Source of the DNA: Azospirillum sp. OGB3
GTDB lineage: Bacteria > Pseudomonadota > Alphaproteobacteria > Azospirillales > Azospirillaceae
Length of the DNA: 64,000 nt
Direction of reading: 5' to 3'
Assembly: GCF_014192915.1 (NCBI RefSeq)
Contig: NZ_JACHYN010000003.1
Span: forward strand, 248,001-312,000
A program made the position numbers and the translations under genes. The first letter of the stretch is position 1. Each line of letters opens with the position of its first letter. Positions 55,014-64,000 of this stretch are shown in pieces. A model generated the notes under the pieces. That model saw only the letters and a program-made list of their open reading frames with translations. It was not told where the DNA came from and searched no databases.

Positions 55014-57599
55014 ATGCACGTCATCGTCATCTATGTCCTCGCGGTTTCCGGCCTTTTGGCGCTGGTCAGCCTGCTGCCGCCATTGGCGGCCCGGCTGCGG
55101 GTTCCCTACACAGTGCTGCTGGCTGCCGTGGGCGTGGCCCTGGGACTGGCGATCCAGACCTTTGCCGGGCAGGGCGGCACCGGACCCTTTCATGACTTCC
55201 TGAATTCCCTGGCCGAGATGGACATCTCGTCCGAAGTGCTGATCTACATCTTCCTGCCGGTGCTGTTGTTCGAAACGGCGCTGGCGGTGGACGTGCGGCG
55301 GCTGTTCGACGACGCGTGGCCAATCCTGCTGATGGCCGTGGTGGCGGTGTTCGTCTGCACCTTTGCCGTCGGCTACGCGCTCAATCTTTTCACCTCGATG
55401 GGGCTGGTTGCCTGCCTGCTGCTGGGGGCGATCGTCGCCACCACCGATCCGGCGGCGGTCGTCAGCATCTTCCGCGACCTCGGCGCGCCGCGCCGCCTCA
55501 CCATGCTGGTCGAGGGCGAAAGCCTGCTGAACGATGCCGCGGCCATCGCGCTCTTCACGCTGCTGCTCGGCATGCTGACCCGCAACGCCCATGGCGGGGC
55601 GACCGAAGCGGCGATGGAGTTCCTGCGCGACTTCGCGGGCGGTGTGGCCACCGGCTATGTCTGCGGGCGCGTGGTCTGCATGATCGTCGAGCCGGTGCGC
55701 GGCCAGCCGATGGCCGAGATCACGCTGACGGTGGCGCTCGCCTATCTCAGCTACGTGTTGGCGGAGCATTACGTTGGGGCTTCCGGCGTCGTGGCCGTGG
55801 TCACGGCGGCGCTGGTCGTCGGGTCGATCGGACGCACGCGCATCTCCCCGGCCACCTGGGGGGCGCTGGAGCATGTCTGGAAGCAGCTCGGCTTCTGGGC
55901 CAATTCGCTGATCTTCCTGATGACGGCGCTGCTGGTGCCGCGCCTGCTCGGCGGCATCGGCTGGAGCGACGTCGGGCTGGTGCTGGTCGTGGTCGGGGCG
56001 GCGACGGTGGCGCGCGCTCTGGTGCTGTTTGGTCTGCTGCCGCTGCTGTCCGGCGCCGGTCTGGCCCAGCGGGTCAGCCACGCCTACAAGGCGGTGATGC
56101 TGTGGGGCGGCCTGCGCGGGGCTGTGTCGCTGACGCTGGCCCTGGCGGTCACCGAGAACGGGCGCGTTCCCGACCGGGTGCAGGGCTTCGTCGCCGTTCT
56201 GGTCACCGGCTTCGTCTTCTACACGCTGTTCATCAACGGGACGACGCTGCGCGCCGTCATCAACCTGCTCGGCCTCAACAAGCTGTCGCCGGTCGAGCAC
56301 GCCATGCGCAATCGCGCGCTGGCCCTGTCGCTGGCCGGCGTGCGCGAGCGGGTGGAGGAACTGGCCCATCGCTACGAGGTGGATGAGCAGGCCGTCGGTT
56401 CCACCGTCTCCCAGTACAGCGACCGGCTCGACGCCATCGACCGGGAGCGGTCGACCGAAGCGCCGCTGAGCAACGAGGACCGCGTGACCATCGGCCTCGT
56501 CATCCTGGTGAACCGCGAGGAAGAGCTGTATTACGAGCACTTCCGCGAGGGCATCCTGTCGCGCGGCGTGGCGGAGCTGCTGAATCGCCGGACCGGACGC
56601 CTGCTTGACGCCGTGAAGGCCCAGGGACGCGCCGGTTACCGCGCCTTCGAAGAGCCCTTCATCTCCTTCACGCCCTGGATGCGGGTCGCCAGCCTGCTGC
56701 ACCGCCGGCTGGGCATCCACGCGCCGCTGGCCCGCCGGCTCGCCTTCCGGTTCGAGATTCTTCTGGGCGTGCGCACCGTGCAGCGCGAGCTGCTGGAGTT
56801 CATCAACGACAAGGTCGGGCAGGTGCTGGGCACCGACGTCGCCTGCGAGCTGGAGGGCATCCTCACGGTGCGCCTCGCCATGGTCGAGCAGGCCCTGGCG
56901 GCCCTGAAGCTGCAATATCCCGACTACGCGCTGCTCCTGCAGAGCCGCTACGTCAGCCGCGCCGCCCTGCGGCTGGAGGAGGCGGATTACCGGGCGCTCT
57001 TCGCCGAATCGATCATCAGCCAGGAGATCCTGAGCGATCTGCAACGCGACCTGGACGACCGCCGCCGCGCGCTCGACGCCCTGCCGAAACTCGATCTGCG
57101 GCTTGATCTGATGGACCTCGTCGGGCGGGTGCCGCTGTTCGAAGGGCTGGAGGGCGACCGTCTGCGCGGCATCGCCACCTTGCTGAAGCCGCGGCTTGTC
57201 CTGCCCGGGGAAACCATCGTCCGACGGGGCGAGCGCGGCGACGCTATGTTCTTCATCGCGTCCGGCGCCGTGGAGGTGCTGGTTCCGGGGCTGGACGAGC
57301 CGGTCCAGCTCGGCACCGGGGAGGTGTTCGGCGAGATGGCCCTCCTGACCCGCCAGCGGCGCAACGCCGATGTGCGCGCGATGGGCTATTGCCAACTGCT
57401 GGTCCTGGATGTGAGAGACTTCCATCGGCTGGTGAAGAAGGACGCGAGCCTGCGCGCCCATCTCCAGTCGGTGGCCGAGGCGCGGCGCAACCCGCCGCCA
57501 AAGCCGGCCGAGACCGTTCAGGAGGTTGCCCCGCCGGTGGCGGACGCGCCTGCGATGGTCGAGGCCCCCGCCGCCGAAAGCGCGCAGGCACGGGGATAG
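55014..57599 (+). CDS. Cation/proton antiporter (NhaP-type) with cyclic-nucleotide-binding domain
   Basis: 861 residues. The first 400 or so form a CPA1-type Na+(K+)/H+ antiporter with about 12-13 helices. The conserved Asp-bearing helix is ATTDPAAVVSIFRDLG (about residue 145), and GESLLNDAAAIALFTLL (about residue 170) and the unwound GGLRGAVSLTLALAV (about residue 365) are the family's ion-site segments. A long helical cytoplasmic region follows (about residues 430-690), then a cNMP-binding/Crp-like domain at about residues 705-820 (RGERGDAMFFIASGAVEVLV, GTGEVFGEMALLTRQRRNAD). The cNMP motif suggests cAMP- or cGMP-gated transport. The gene is followed after 16 bases by an EamA gene. Confidence 0.92.
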   Translation: MHVIVIYVLAVSGLLALVSLLPPLAARLRVPYTVLLAAVGVALGLAIQTFAGQGGTGPFHDFLNSLAEMDISSEVLIYIFLPVLLFETALAVDVRRLFDDAWPILLMAVVAVFVCTFAVGYALNLFTSMGLVACLLLGAIVATTDPAAVVSIFRDLGAPRRLTMLVEGESLLNDAAAIALFTLLLGMLTRNAHGGATEAAMEFLRDFAGGVATGYVCGRVVCMIVEPVRGQPMAEITLTVALAYLSYVLAEHYVGASGVVAVVTAALVVGSIGRTRISPATWGALEHVWKQLGFWANSLIFLMTALLVPRLLGGIGWSDVGLVLVVVGAATVARALVLFGLLPLLSGAGLAQRVSHAYKAVMLWGGLRGAVSLTLALAVTENGRVPDRVQGFVAVLVTGFVFYTLFINGTTLRAVINLLGLNKLSPVEHAMRNRALALSLAGVRERVEELAHRYEVDEQAVGSTVSQYSDRLDAIDRERSTEAPLSNEDRVTIGLVILVNREEELYYEHFREGILSRGVAELLNRRTGRLLDAVKAQGRAGYRAFEEPFISFTPWMRVASLLHRRLGIHAPLARRLAFRFEILLGVRTVQRELLEFINDKVGQVLGTDVACELEGILTVRLAMVEQALAALKLQYPDYALLLQSRYVSRAALRLEEADYRALFAESIISQEILSDLQRDLDDRRRALDALPKLDLRLDLMDLVGRVPLFEGLEGDRLRGIATLLKPRLVLPGETIVRRGERGDAMFFIASGAVEVLVPGLDEPVQLGTGEVFGEMALLTRQRRNADVRAMGYCQLLVLDVRDFHRLVKKDASLRAHLQSVAEARRNPPPKPAETVQEVAPPVADAPAMVEAPAAESAQARG

Positions 57600-57615
57600 G
57601 AGACGACGAGAGACG

Positions 57616-58527
57616 ATGACCGTGCAAGCGACCACCGCCGCCGCGGGCGGGCGGCCCGATTGGGTGCGCCTGATGCCGGGCGTTTTCGTCCTGCTGTGGA
57701 GCACCGGGTTCATCGGCGCCAAATACGGCCTTCCCTACGCGGAGCCGCTGACCTTCCTGCTGGTCCGTCTGGGGCTGGTCGCGGTGATCCTCGGCGTCGT
57801 CGCCCTCGTCACCGGCGCCCCCTGGCCGAAGAGCTGGGCCGAGGCCGGGCGCATCGCGCTGGCCGGTCTGCTGGTGCATGGCGTCTATCTGACCGGCGTG
57901 TTCTGCGCCATCGCGAAGGGGATGCCGGCGGGGGTCACCGCTCTGATCGTCGGCATCCAGCCGCTGCTGACCGCCGCCCTCTCCGGCCCTTTGTTGGGCG
58001 AACGGGTGACGGGGCGGCAGTGGATCGGCTTCCTGATGGGGCTGGCCGGAGTCGGGCTGGTGGTGGGCGAGAAGCTCCATTTCGATTCGACCGACGCGCT
58101 GGGCATCGGTCTGGCGCTGGCCGCCCTGCTGGGCATCACCTTCGGCACGCTCTACCAGAAGCGCCACGGCACGGCGATGGACCTGCGCAGCGGGGCGGCC
58201 ATCCAGTACGCCGCGACCGCGGCGGTTCTGGCCGTTCTGGCGCCGCTGTTCGAGACCATGCGCATCGACTGGACCGGGGAATTCGTCTTCGCGCTGCTGT
58301 GGCTCAGCTTCGTTCTTTCGGTGGGGGCGATCTTCCTGCTGTTCCTGCTGATCCGGCGCGGCGCCGCGGCGCGCGTGGCGAGCCTGTTCTATCTGGTCCC
58401 GCCGGTGACCGCGGTGATCGCCTGGGCGATGTTCGGGGAGCGGCTGGGGCTGCTGGCCCTGTCCGGCATGGCGCTGGCGGTGGCCGGGGTCGCCCTGGTG
58501 AACCGGAGCGCCAGACGCGCGGCCTGA
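57616..58527 (+). CDS. EamA/DMT-family membrane transporter
   Basis: 303 residues with ten helices in two EamA repeats. Typical segments are FVLLWSTGFIGAKYGLPYAE (TM1), VSAL-type LIVGIQPLLTAALSGPLLGE (end of the first repeat), and RVASLFYLVPPVTAVIAWAM with FGERLGLLALSGMALAVAGV in the second. The ATG lies 16 bases after the antiporter stop and is probably co-transcribed. The substrate is unknown. The family includes amino-acid and metabolite exporters. Confidence 0.87.
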   Translation: MTVQATTAAAGGRPDWVRLMPGVFVLLWSTGFIGAKYGLPYAEPLTFLLVRLGLVAVILGVVALVTGAPWPKSWAEAGRIALAGLLVHGVYLTGVFCAIAKGMPAGVTALIVGIQPLLTAALSGPLLGERVTGRQWIGFLMGLAGVGLVVGEKLHFDSTDALGIGLALAALLGITFGTLYQKRHGTAMDLRSGAAIQYAATAAVLAVLAPLFETMRIDWTGEFVFALLWLSFVLSVGAIFLLFLLIRRGAAARVASLFYLVPPVTAVIAWAMFGERLGLLALSGMALAVAGVALVNRSARRAA

Positions 58528-58644
58528 CGCCGTGCGCATTGCCTCGGCGGAGCGGTCCGACTATGCTTCCCCGCACCGGCACGATGTCCGGCGGTGTCCG
58601 CTGGTTCAACCACGCTTCGGCAAACCAACTCGGAAGTGAGTGTC

Positions 58645-59043
58645 ATGGACGGCCTGGAGCCCATCTCGCTCGATGACAACCAGACCCTGCAGGCGATCGG
58701 CATCCTGGCCGATGTCCTGGATGGTGTGGACGGCCCCGGCGGGCTGGACACGGTTCTGGTTTCCAAGGCGCTGCGGCAGGTGATCGCCACCAAGTCCCAG
58801 CCGGCCTTCGAATTCGCCACCCGCGCCTTCAACACGCTCGACGCCGACGTGCGCCGTCAGGTGGCGGAGAACGCCGATCAGGCGGCCCACGATTCGGTCG
58901 AACTGCGCGCCCGCGTCGGCGGCTTCCTGGCGACCTCGGCCAAGGCGCCGGGGGCCGGGGGGCCGGCCACGCCGGCGCAGGCCACCAGCTTCCTCAACGC
59001 GCTCAACCTGCGCAACCGCCGGCGGTCGCCCCAGTCGGAGTGA
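58645..59043 (+). CDS. Small hypothetical protein, helical with Pro/Ala tail
   Basis: 132 residues: acidic start (MDGLEPISLDDNQTLQAIGI), central helices (VSKALRQVIATKSQPAFEFA, RQVAENADQAAHDSVELRAR) and a tail rich in Gly, Pro and Ala ending in Arg (LNLRNRRRSPQSE). No signal peptide or membrane helix. I recognise no family. The ATG at 58645 was chosen over the longer frame because that extension (MSAGSTTLRQTNSEVSV) lacks a ribosome site, although the chosen start also has only a weak GGAAG. Confidence 0.65.
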   Translation: MDGLEPISLDDNQTLQAIGILADVLDGVDGPGGLDTVLVSKALRQVIATKSQPAFEFATRAFNTLDADVRRQVAENADQAAHDSVELRARVGGFLATSAKAPGAGGPATPAQATSFLNALNLRNRRRSPQSE

Positions 59044-59067
59044 GCCGGCTCGGCATTGGTCAGAGGT

Positions 59068-60552
59068 TCAGATCACCTGGGTGTAGCGGTTCGGCTGGCC
59101 CTCGGCGGACCAGCGGGCGTGGATCTGCCCCTTGCCGTCGAAGATCAGGGAAAGCCAGTTGCGCTGCCGGATGATTCGCTTGCCCGATTCGGGGAAGGCG
59201 GGCATTTCGAAGACATAACCGTTGGACAGGGTTTCCTTGCGGCCGGCCAGCCACTCCAGCGCGAAGGCGGTGGCCTTGGCGGGCGGCGGATGAACGACCC
59301 CCGACGCGATGAGCTGCCAGATCTCCACGCCGCCGCCGCGCAGCACCGCCCGCGCGCCCGCATGGATTTCGCCCGACACGGACGTCACCCGGCACCCGGT
59401 GCGCCGCGAGAACTCGGCCAGCAGGTCGAGCAGGCGCAGCCACTCCTCGCCGTGGGCTGGGCTGCGCCACTGGTCGCGCAGATCGTCTTCGATTCCGACC
59501 CGGACGGGCGATAGGCCGACCGCCCGCTCCATCACGCCGGTGTCGAGATAGAGCAGGGGCACGCTGGACATCAGGATCAGATGCCGGCAGCCCTTGAAGC
59601 GTTCCAGCCACTCCGGCAGGGCGTCCCAGACCCGGTCCGACAGAACGCGGCGGGGCGTGCGGTCACTGCGCATATCGAGCGCCAGAACGCCGACATCGCC
59701 AAGCCGGAATCCTTGGCTGAAGGAGTTCAACGGCGCTCCCCACACGCATTCCGGCTGGGCGTCTTCCATGGCCGCCAGTTGGAACAGCGAGAAATGGCGG
59801 CGGGCGGCCTCATAGACGCCGCGCCAGGTCGGGGACGTCATTTCCTCGTCCGGGTGGGACCCCCAGCCATCGAAGATATCGTGGTCGTCCCACATCATCA
59901 CCGAAGGAATGCGGGCCGTCACCGCCGCGGTTTCCGGCTGGCTCCAGACCCGCAGGTAAAGGTCGAAGTAGAAGTCCGCCGCCTCTTTCGCCATGGCGGG
60001 GGTGAAGGGCTCGTCCAGGCGGGCGGCGTCCGTCCGCTTTTTCCAGGCGCTGAGCAGCGGCGGTTGGCGCCACACCGCGTCGGCGTAGAGCTGGTCGCCG
60101 CCTTGCAGCAGCAGATGGAAGCGCTCGGTCTCATGGCGGCGGCGCAGGTCGCCCCACAGGGCGTTGCGCGGTGCGGTCAGACTGGCAATCTTCTCTTCGT
60201 CTTCCGCCCCGTTGCAAGAGACATAGGCGATCCGTGGCGACGAGACGCGTCCCGGCACGGTCACCGCCCAGATGTCCCCCGGCGAAGCGCTGTCGGTGAA
60301 GCCATAAGCGGCCTCGACATCGCGGACGCCGCGAGGAATCGCGAAATCGAACCGCCAGACATGCCGGTTGCCCCACTGGGCGAGGTGGCGGGGTGGAACG
60401 GGCAGGGTGACGCCATCCACCCGCAGATCGTAGGGTTCAGCGTCGCCGTCCAACACGAAGAGGGCGGACAGCCACCAGCGGTCGCCTTGCTCTCCCCGGA
60501 AATAAAGGACGGGACCCAGAATGATGTTCGGTGCCGGCCTGCCGCGCGCCAT
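59068..60552 (-). CDS. PhoD-like metallophosphatase without signal peptide
   Basis: 494 residues. The metallophosphoesterase motifs are LQGGDQLYAD (about residue 149), MMWDDHDIFDGWGS (about residue 212) and SGEIHAGARAVLRGGG (about residue 395), typical of the eukaryote-like PhoD branch. Classical PhoD enzymes have a Tat signal and act in the periplasm as phosphodiesterases. This N-terminus (MARGRPAPNIILGPVLYFRG) has no signal peptide, so a cytoplasmic location is implied. The convergent small gene ends 24 bases away. Confidence 0.9.
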   Translation of the reverse strand: MARGRPAPNIILGPVLYFRGEQGDRWWLSALFVLDGDAEPYDLRVDGVTLPVPPRHLAQWGNRHVWRFDFAIPRGVRDVEAAYGFTDSASPGDIWAVTVPGRVSSPRIAYVSCNGAEDEEKIASLTAPRNALWGDLRRRHETERFHLLLQGGDQLYADAVWRQPPLLSAWKKRTDAARLDEPFTPAMAKEAADFYFDLYLRVWSQPETAAVTARIPSVMMWDDHDIFDGWGSHPDEEMTSPTWRGVYEAARRHFSLFQLAAMEDAQPECVWGAPLNSFSQGFRLGDVGVLALDMRSDRTPRRVLSDRVWDALPEWLERFKGCRHLILMSSVPLLYLDTGVMERAVGLSPVRVGIEDDLRDQWRSPAHGEEWLRLLDLLAEFSRRTGCRVTSVSGEIHAGARAVLRGGGVEIWQLIASGVVHPPPAKATAFALEWLAGRKETLSNGYVFEMPAFPESGKRIIRQRNWLSLIFDGKGQIHARWSAEGQPNRYTQVI

Positions 60553-60749
60553 GGACGCTGTTCATCCTCTTCGTTCCCGCCGGTCCGGGCGCCCATGGCC
60601 CAGCTTCCGTTTCTGCGGCTCCTGTTTATGGGAAAAGCCGCGGGTCTGTAAAAGGGGCAAGCATCGATCCGAAGGGGGAAGCCGGGTGAAAATGCGGGAG
60701 ACCCCGCCATGGCGCCCACCATGGGGAGGGAGGCGCCGGGGGTGCGCAC

Positions 60750-60781
60750 AAAAAAGCAGGCGGCCGGAACGCCCGGTCGCC
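60750..60781 (-). terminator. Terminator of the anti-sigma/ECF unit
   Basis: On the minus strand a GCGACCGG / CCGGCCGC stem with one mismatch is followed by CTGCTTTTTT. It lies about 35 bases after the anti-sigma gene stop. Confidence 0.65.
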
Positions 60782-60815
60782 CCTCATGTGACGATGGAAC
60801 ACGGGAATCGGGCGG

Positions 60816-61043
60816 CTAGCTTTTGCGGCGTTGCCTCAGCAGTTCGAGCATGCGCGCCGGTACCGGTTCTTCCAGCACGGGATCGTAAAGGCGGTGAAGC
60901 TCCTCCACATGGCTTCTGTGGAAGGTCACCACGGCCTTCGCGTCGGCGTCGTCCTCTACGGACTGCTCGAACTCCTGACGCTCCTTATCGTCCAAGGCAC
61001 CGTCAAGATATGCGTTGATATGGTTCATCGTCACACGCTTCAT
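60816..61043 (-). CDS. Small anti-sigma factor domain protein
   Basis: 75 residues (MKRVTMNHINAYLDGALDDK...). It matches the N-terminal anti-sigma domain common in ECF-sigma partners: a short helix, the acidic DDKERQEFEQSVEDDADAKA and LHRLYDPVLEEPVPARMLEL. It lacks both the zinc-binding HxxxCxxC and the membrane helix seen in full-length RsiW/ChrR types, so it is a minimal, cytoplasmic form. A start at 61076 would add MASGDVPGSKD but has no ribosome site. It follows an ECF sigma gene on the same strand with a 343-base gap. Confidence 0.75.
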   Translation of the reverse strand: MKRVTMNHINAYLDGALDDKERQEFEQSVEDDADAKAVVTFHRSHVEELHRLYDPVLEEPVPARMLELLRQRRKS

Positions 61044-61386
61044 ATCTTTTGATCCCGGAACGTCTCCGGAGGCCATCCCCCCGAGACGGAAACGATCCGC
61101 GACGCAGAGTTCAATATAGTACGGCGGGCACGGCGTCGGGAGTGGTGTCGTACCTCTTCTTATGGGGATGATGCCGATACCGCCAAATGGTAGGCCTAGC
61201 GTATCCGATCGTTCCCCGTGGATGGTTGGCCACTCCGCAGCAGCCCTGCTCGTTTCGCTCGCGGGATGTAACAGCCGCTCTCATCGGTTGTTCCGACGGC
61301 CGAATGTCCGGACGCGACGGAAAAATCAATCTGTTGTACGGCTGCCATACCCCGCGGCGCATTCCCTGCCACGTCCCGGGCAGTCC
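61044..61386. other. Intergenic region between ECF sigma gene and anti-sigma gene
   Basis: 343 bases with no good coding frame. It contains a minus-strand GGAAC-N16-TGTTA element (61268-61294), shaped like an ECF promoter, and AT-rich boxes (TACTATATT near 61115). The anti-sigma gene thus probably has its own promoter, possibly controlled by the sigma factor encoded upstream. Confidence 0.4.
61268..61294 (-). promoter_or_regulatory. ECF-type promoter candidate for the anti-sigma gene
   Basis: GGAAC followed by a 16-base spacer and TGTTA on the minus strand, about 225-250 bases before the anti-sigma start. It resembles the GGAAC/CGTT consensus of several ECF groups. The long leader lowers confidence. 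Confidence 0.35.
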
Positions 61387-61860
61387 TCAGGCAGCCATCA
61401 GGTTGTTCAGACGCTCGCGGGCCCGGCACAGGCGGGACCGGATGGTGCCAATCGAGACATTCAGCTTCTCGGCGGCTTCCTGATAAGGGCGACCCTCGAT
61501 GGCGACCAGCTTCACGACCTTGCGCTGGCTGGGTGTGAGGGCGCCGAAGGCGCGGTCGACGTCGCGGAAGACGAGGCGGGCAATCTGGGACGCTTCGACC
61601 GACATGGCGCCGTCCCACAATTCGACCTTGGTGACGTGCTTCTCACGTTGGAGGTTGTTGAAATGCAGATTCTTCAGCATCGTGGTCAGCCAGGCCTGCA
61701 TGTTGGTGCCGGGCTCGAAACGATGCTGGCGGGACAGCGCGCGAGCAAGACAGTCTTGGGTGAGATCCTCGGCGGCGCTGACGTCACGCGTCAATTTGCA
61801 GGCATAACGCTGCAGGTTCGGCATGCAACGGATCAGTTCGGATTCGAAACAATACGCCAT
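61387..61860 (-). CDS. ECF-type RNA polymerase sigma factor
   Basis: 157 residues with region 2 (MPNLQRYACKLTRDVSAAED, then LTQDCLARALSRQHRFEPGTN, ending in AWLTTMLKNLHFNN) and region 4 (ALTPSQRKVVKLVAIEGRPYQEAA split across the HTH, then NVSIGTIRSRLCRARERL). The start MAYCFESELIR has a GGAGGAAG-type ribosome site. Such two-region sigma factors are held by a partner anti-sigma factor, here the small protein encoded 343 bases downstream. The group cannot be fixed by eye; the sequence has EcfG-like features in region 2. Confidence 0.92.
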   Translation of the reverse strand: MAYCFESELIRCMPNLQRYACKLTRDVSAAEDLTQDCLARALSRQHRFEPGTNMQAWLTTMLKNLHFNNLQREKHVTKVELWDGAMSVEASQIARLVFRDVDRAFGALTPSQRKVVKLVAIEGRPYQEAAEKLNVSIGTIRSRLCRARERLNNLMAA

Positions 61861-62331
61861 TGTCGCTCTTCCTCCAGCTTCTCTTCATTCGGCGGGGCTG
61901 CCGGTCGGTGGTGACGGCGCCCCCGTCCCGAGATTTCAGTTCCCGAGATTCCGACTCCCGAGGCTTCGATGGGAGACGATCCCTTTTTCGACGCGTGGTC
62001 CCTTCCGGCGCCGGTCCTGTGGCCGCGCCGGTTCTGTGAATCGTGTCGGTGGTTTAGAATTCGGTGGTGCTGTCTAGCAGTGTCCGGGCGTCGGTCCGGC
62101 GCAGCACATCGAGCAGTTCGTCGTCATCAACGGTCTCCCGCTCTCCAGCTTGGGCAACTCCAAAGCGTTGATGCGCTTCGGTGTTGCTCCCGTTCGTGGT
62201 GACGTTGAATTCATAACGCGGTGGAAAGAGGCTTGTTCCCCGGCGGCCACAGCCGAAAACATCTTAGGAGGAGAAGTGTTTGGAATCCGGGGGGTATCCA
62301 AAGGGATGGCGGAACTGCCCGAAAGGGGATT
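61861..62331. other. 471-base intergenic region with possible gene remnant
   Basis: No confident gene. On the minus strand, 62054-62263 is open without a usable start codon and reads a protein-like sequence ending ETVDDDELLDVLRRTDARTL then LDSTTEF. A second minus frame overlapping it offers MFSAVAAGEQASFHRV. The two could be parts of one small gene broken by a frameshift. An AGGAGG sequence at 62266-62271 points the other way. Confidence 0.4.
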
Positions 62332-63812
<1,481 letters not shown>

Positions 63813-63813
<1 letters not shown>

Positions 63814-64000
63814 CAGCCGGAGAACCCATCGGTGGCCCGATCAGAGGACTGGGGGCGGAGGAGAAGGGCAGCCTTCAACTGGGCCTTGCCGTAGCGGGCC
63901 ATGCGCTCGAAGTCGGCTTTCGGGATCGGCATGTTCATCCGGTCGATGTGAGCGTGGTGACGGTCGTACACAAGCGGATCATGAACATAGAGAAAGCGGT
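63813..64000 (-). CDS. 3' end of a gene preceding the RimK-family ligase (partial)
   Basis: The frame is open from the window edge to a stop at 63813-63815 and reads RFLYVHDPLVYDRHHAHIDR, then MNMPIPKADFERMARYGKAQ, then LKAALLLRPQSS and a short tail. The 5' end lies outside the window. The TGATG overlap with the RimK gene implies an operon. The family cannot be stated from this fragment. Genes for a carboxylate-amine ligase or a peptidase are often found beside RLAN-RimK genes, so that is the expectation. Confidence 0.7.

Noticed and set aside
54942..57722. 926-codon open frame antisense to the antiporter gene
   Set aside because: Gln/His/Arg-rich composition and complete overlap with a well-supported gene on the other strand.
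61111..61362. 83-codon minus frame between the ECF sigma and anti-sigma genes
   Set aside because: Arg/Pro/His-rich, no ribosome site and no protein-like helix pattern; better seen as a promoter region.

Overview
The window looks like the chromosome or a chromid of a high-GC alphaproteobacterium of the Rhodospirillales, most likely Azospirillum or a close relative. The reasons are: strong GC bias with long antisense shadow frames; a NAD-dependent formate dehydrogenase operon of the fdsGBACD type; an alphaproteobacterial SUF operon headed by an Rrf2 regulator; a ChvI/ChvG-like two-component pair; a phasin; and GC-rich intergenic palindromes of the CCCTCTCCCG kind. The genus is an inference. 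No rRNA, tRNA, CRISPR array, insertion sequence or prophage was seen. The region reads as ordinary core or stable chromosome with several poorly described small genes.

Layout. 0-12 kb: a TPR protein with a degenerate ATPase domain, ilvD, a DUF2934 protein, hflX, a GT39-like membrane glycosyltransferase, a TetR regulator, a phasin, csaA, rimO and a MarR regulator. 12-19.6 kb: the formate dehydrogenase cluster (fdsG-fdsB-fdsA-fdhD-fdsD, minus strand), preceded by a LysR gene and a LysR-type palindrome. 19.6-26.5 kb: a Bcr/CflA-type MFS pump divergent from a large PAS-rich hybrid histidine kinase, an EamA transporter, and a FlaF-like/DUF2934 two-part protein. 26.5-34.5 kb: a PagL-like outer-membrane protein without the usual catalytic motif, a kinase-ATPase fusion, a tandem Usp protein, small conserved proteins, a FolB-like/FolK pair, a lipoprotein, an SRPBCC (CoxG-like) protein and cytochrome c. 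34.5-40 kb: pepN and a lipoprotein/M48 protease/lipoprotein operon. 40-46.8 kb: the SUF iron-sulfur operon (sufR-like regulator, sufB, C, D, S, U, T, A), whose promoter and palindromic operator can be read. 47-51.8 kb: a translationally coupled three-gene envelope-stress-like operon (DUF883-like, holin-3-like, DUF3618) with a possible EcfG-type promoter, divergent from an unrecognised 480-residue protein. 51.8-59 kb: lipoprotein-chvI-chvG, a cation/proton antiporter with a cyclic-nucleotide-binding domain, an EamA transporter and a small protein. 59-64 kb: a PhoD-like phosphatase, a small anti-sigma factor with an upstream ECF sigma factor, a RimK-family ligase, and the 3' part of the gene before it.

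How the parts work together. The Fds genes should couple formate oxidation to NADH production. Their Fe-S clusters depend on an assembly system such as the SUF operon present here, and FdhD sulfurates the molybdenum cofactor. The SUF operon appears autoregulated by its Fe-S-binding Rrf2 protein. Two sensory modules (hybrid kinase; ChvG/ChvI) and one ECF/anti-sigma pair suggest envelope and stress control. The DUF883/holin-3/DUF3618 operon and the Usp protein are plausible outputs of a general stress response, but this is inferred only from a promoter-like motif.

I did not find a clearly new multi-gene system. The best candidates for unknown biology are the 480-residue orphan at 49671-51113, the coupled membrane operon opposite it, the FlaF-like/DUF2934 protein, and the lipoprotein genetically coupled to chvI.
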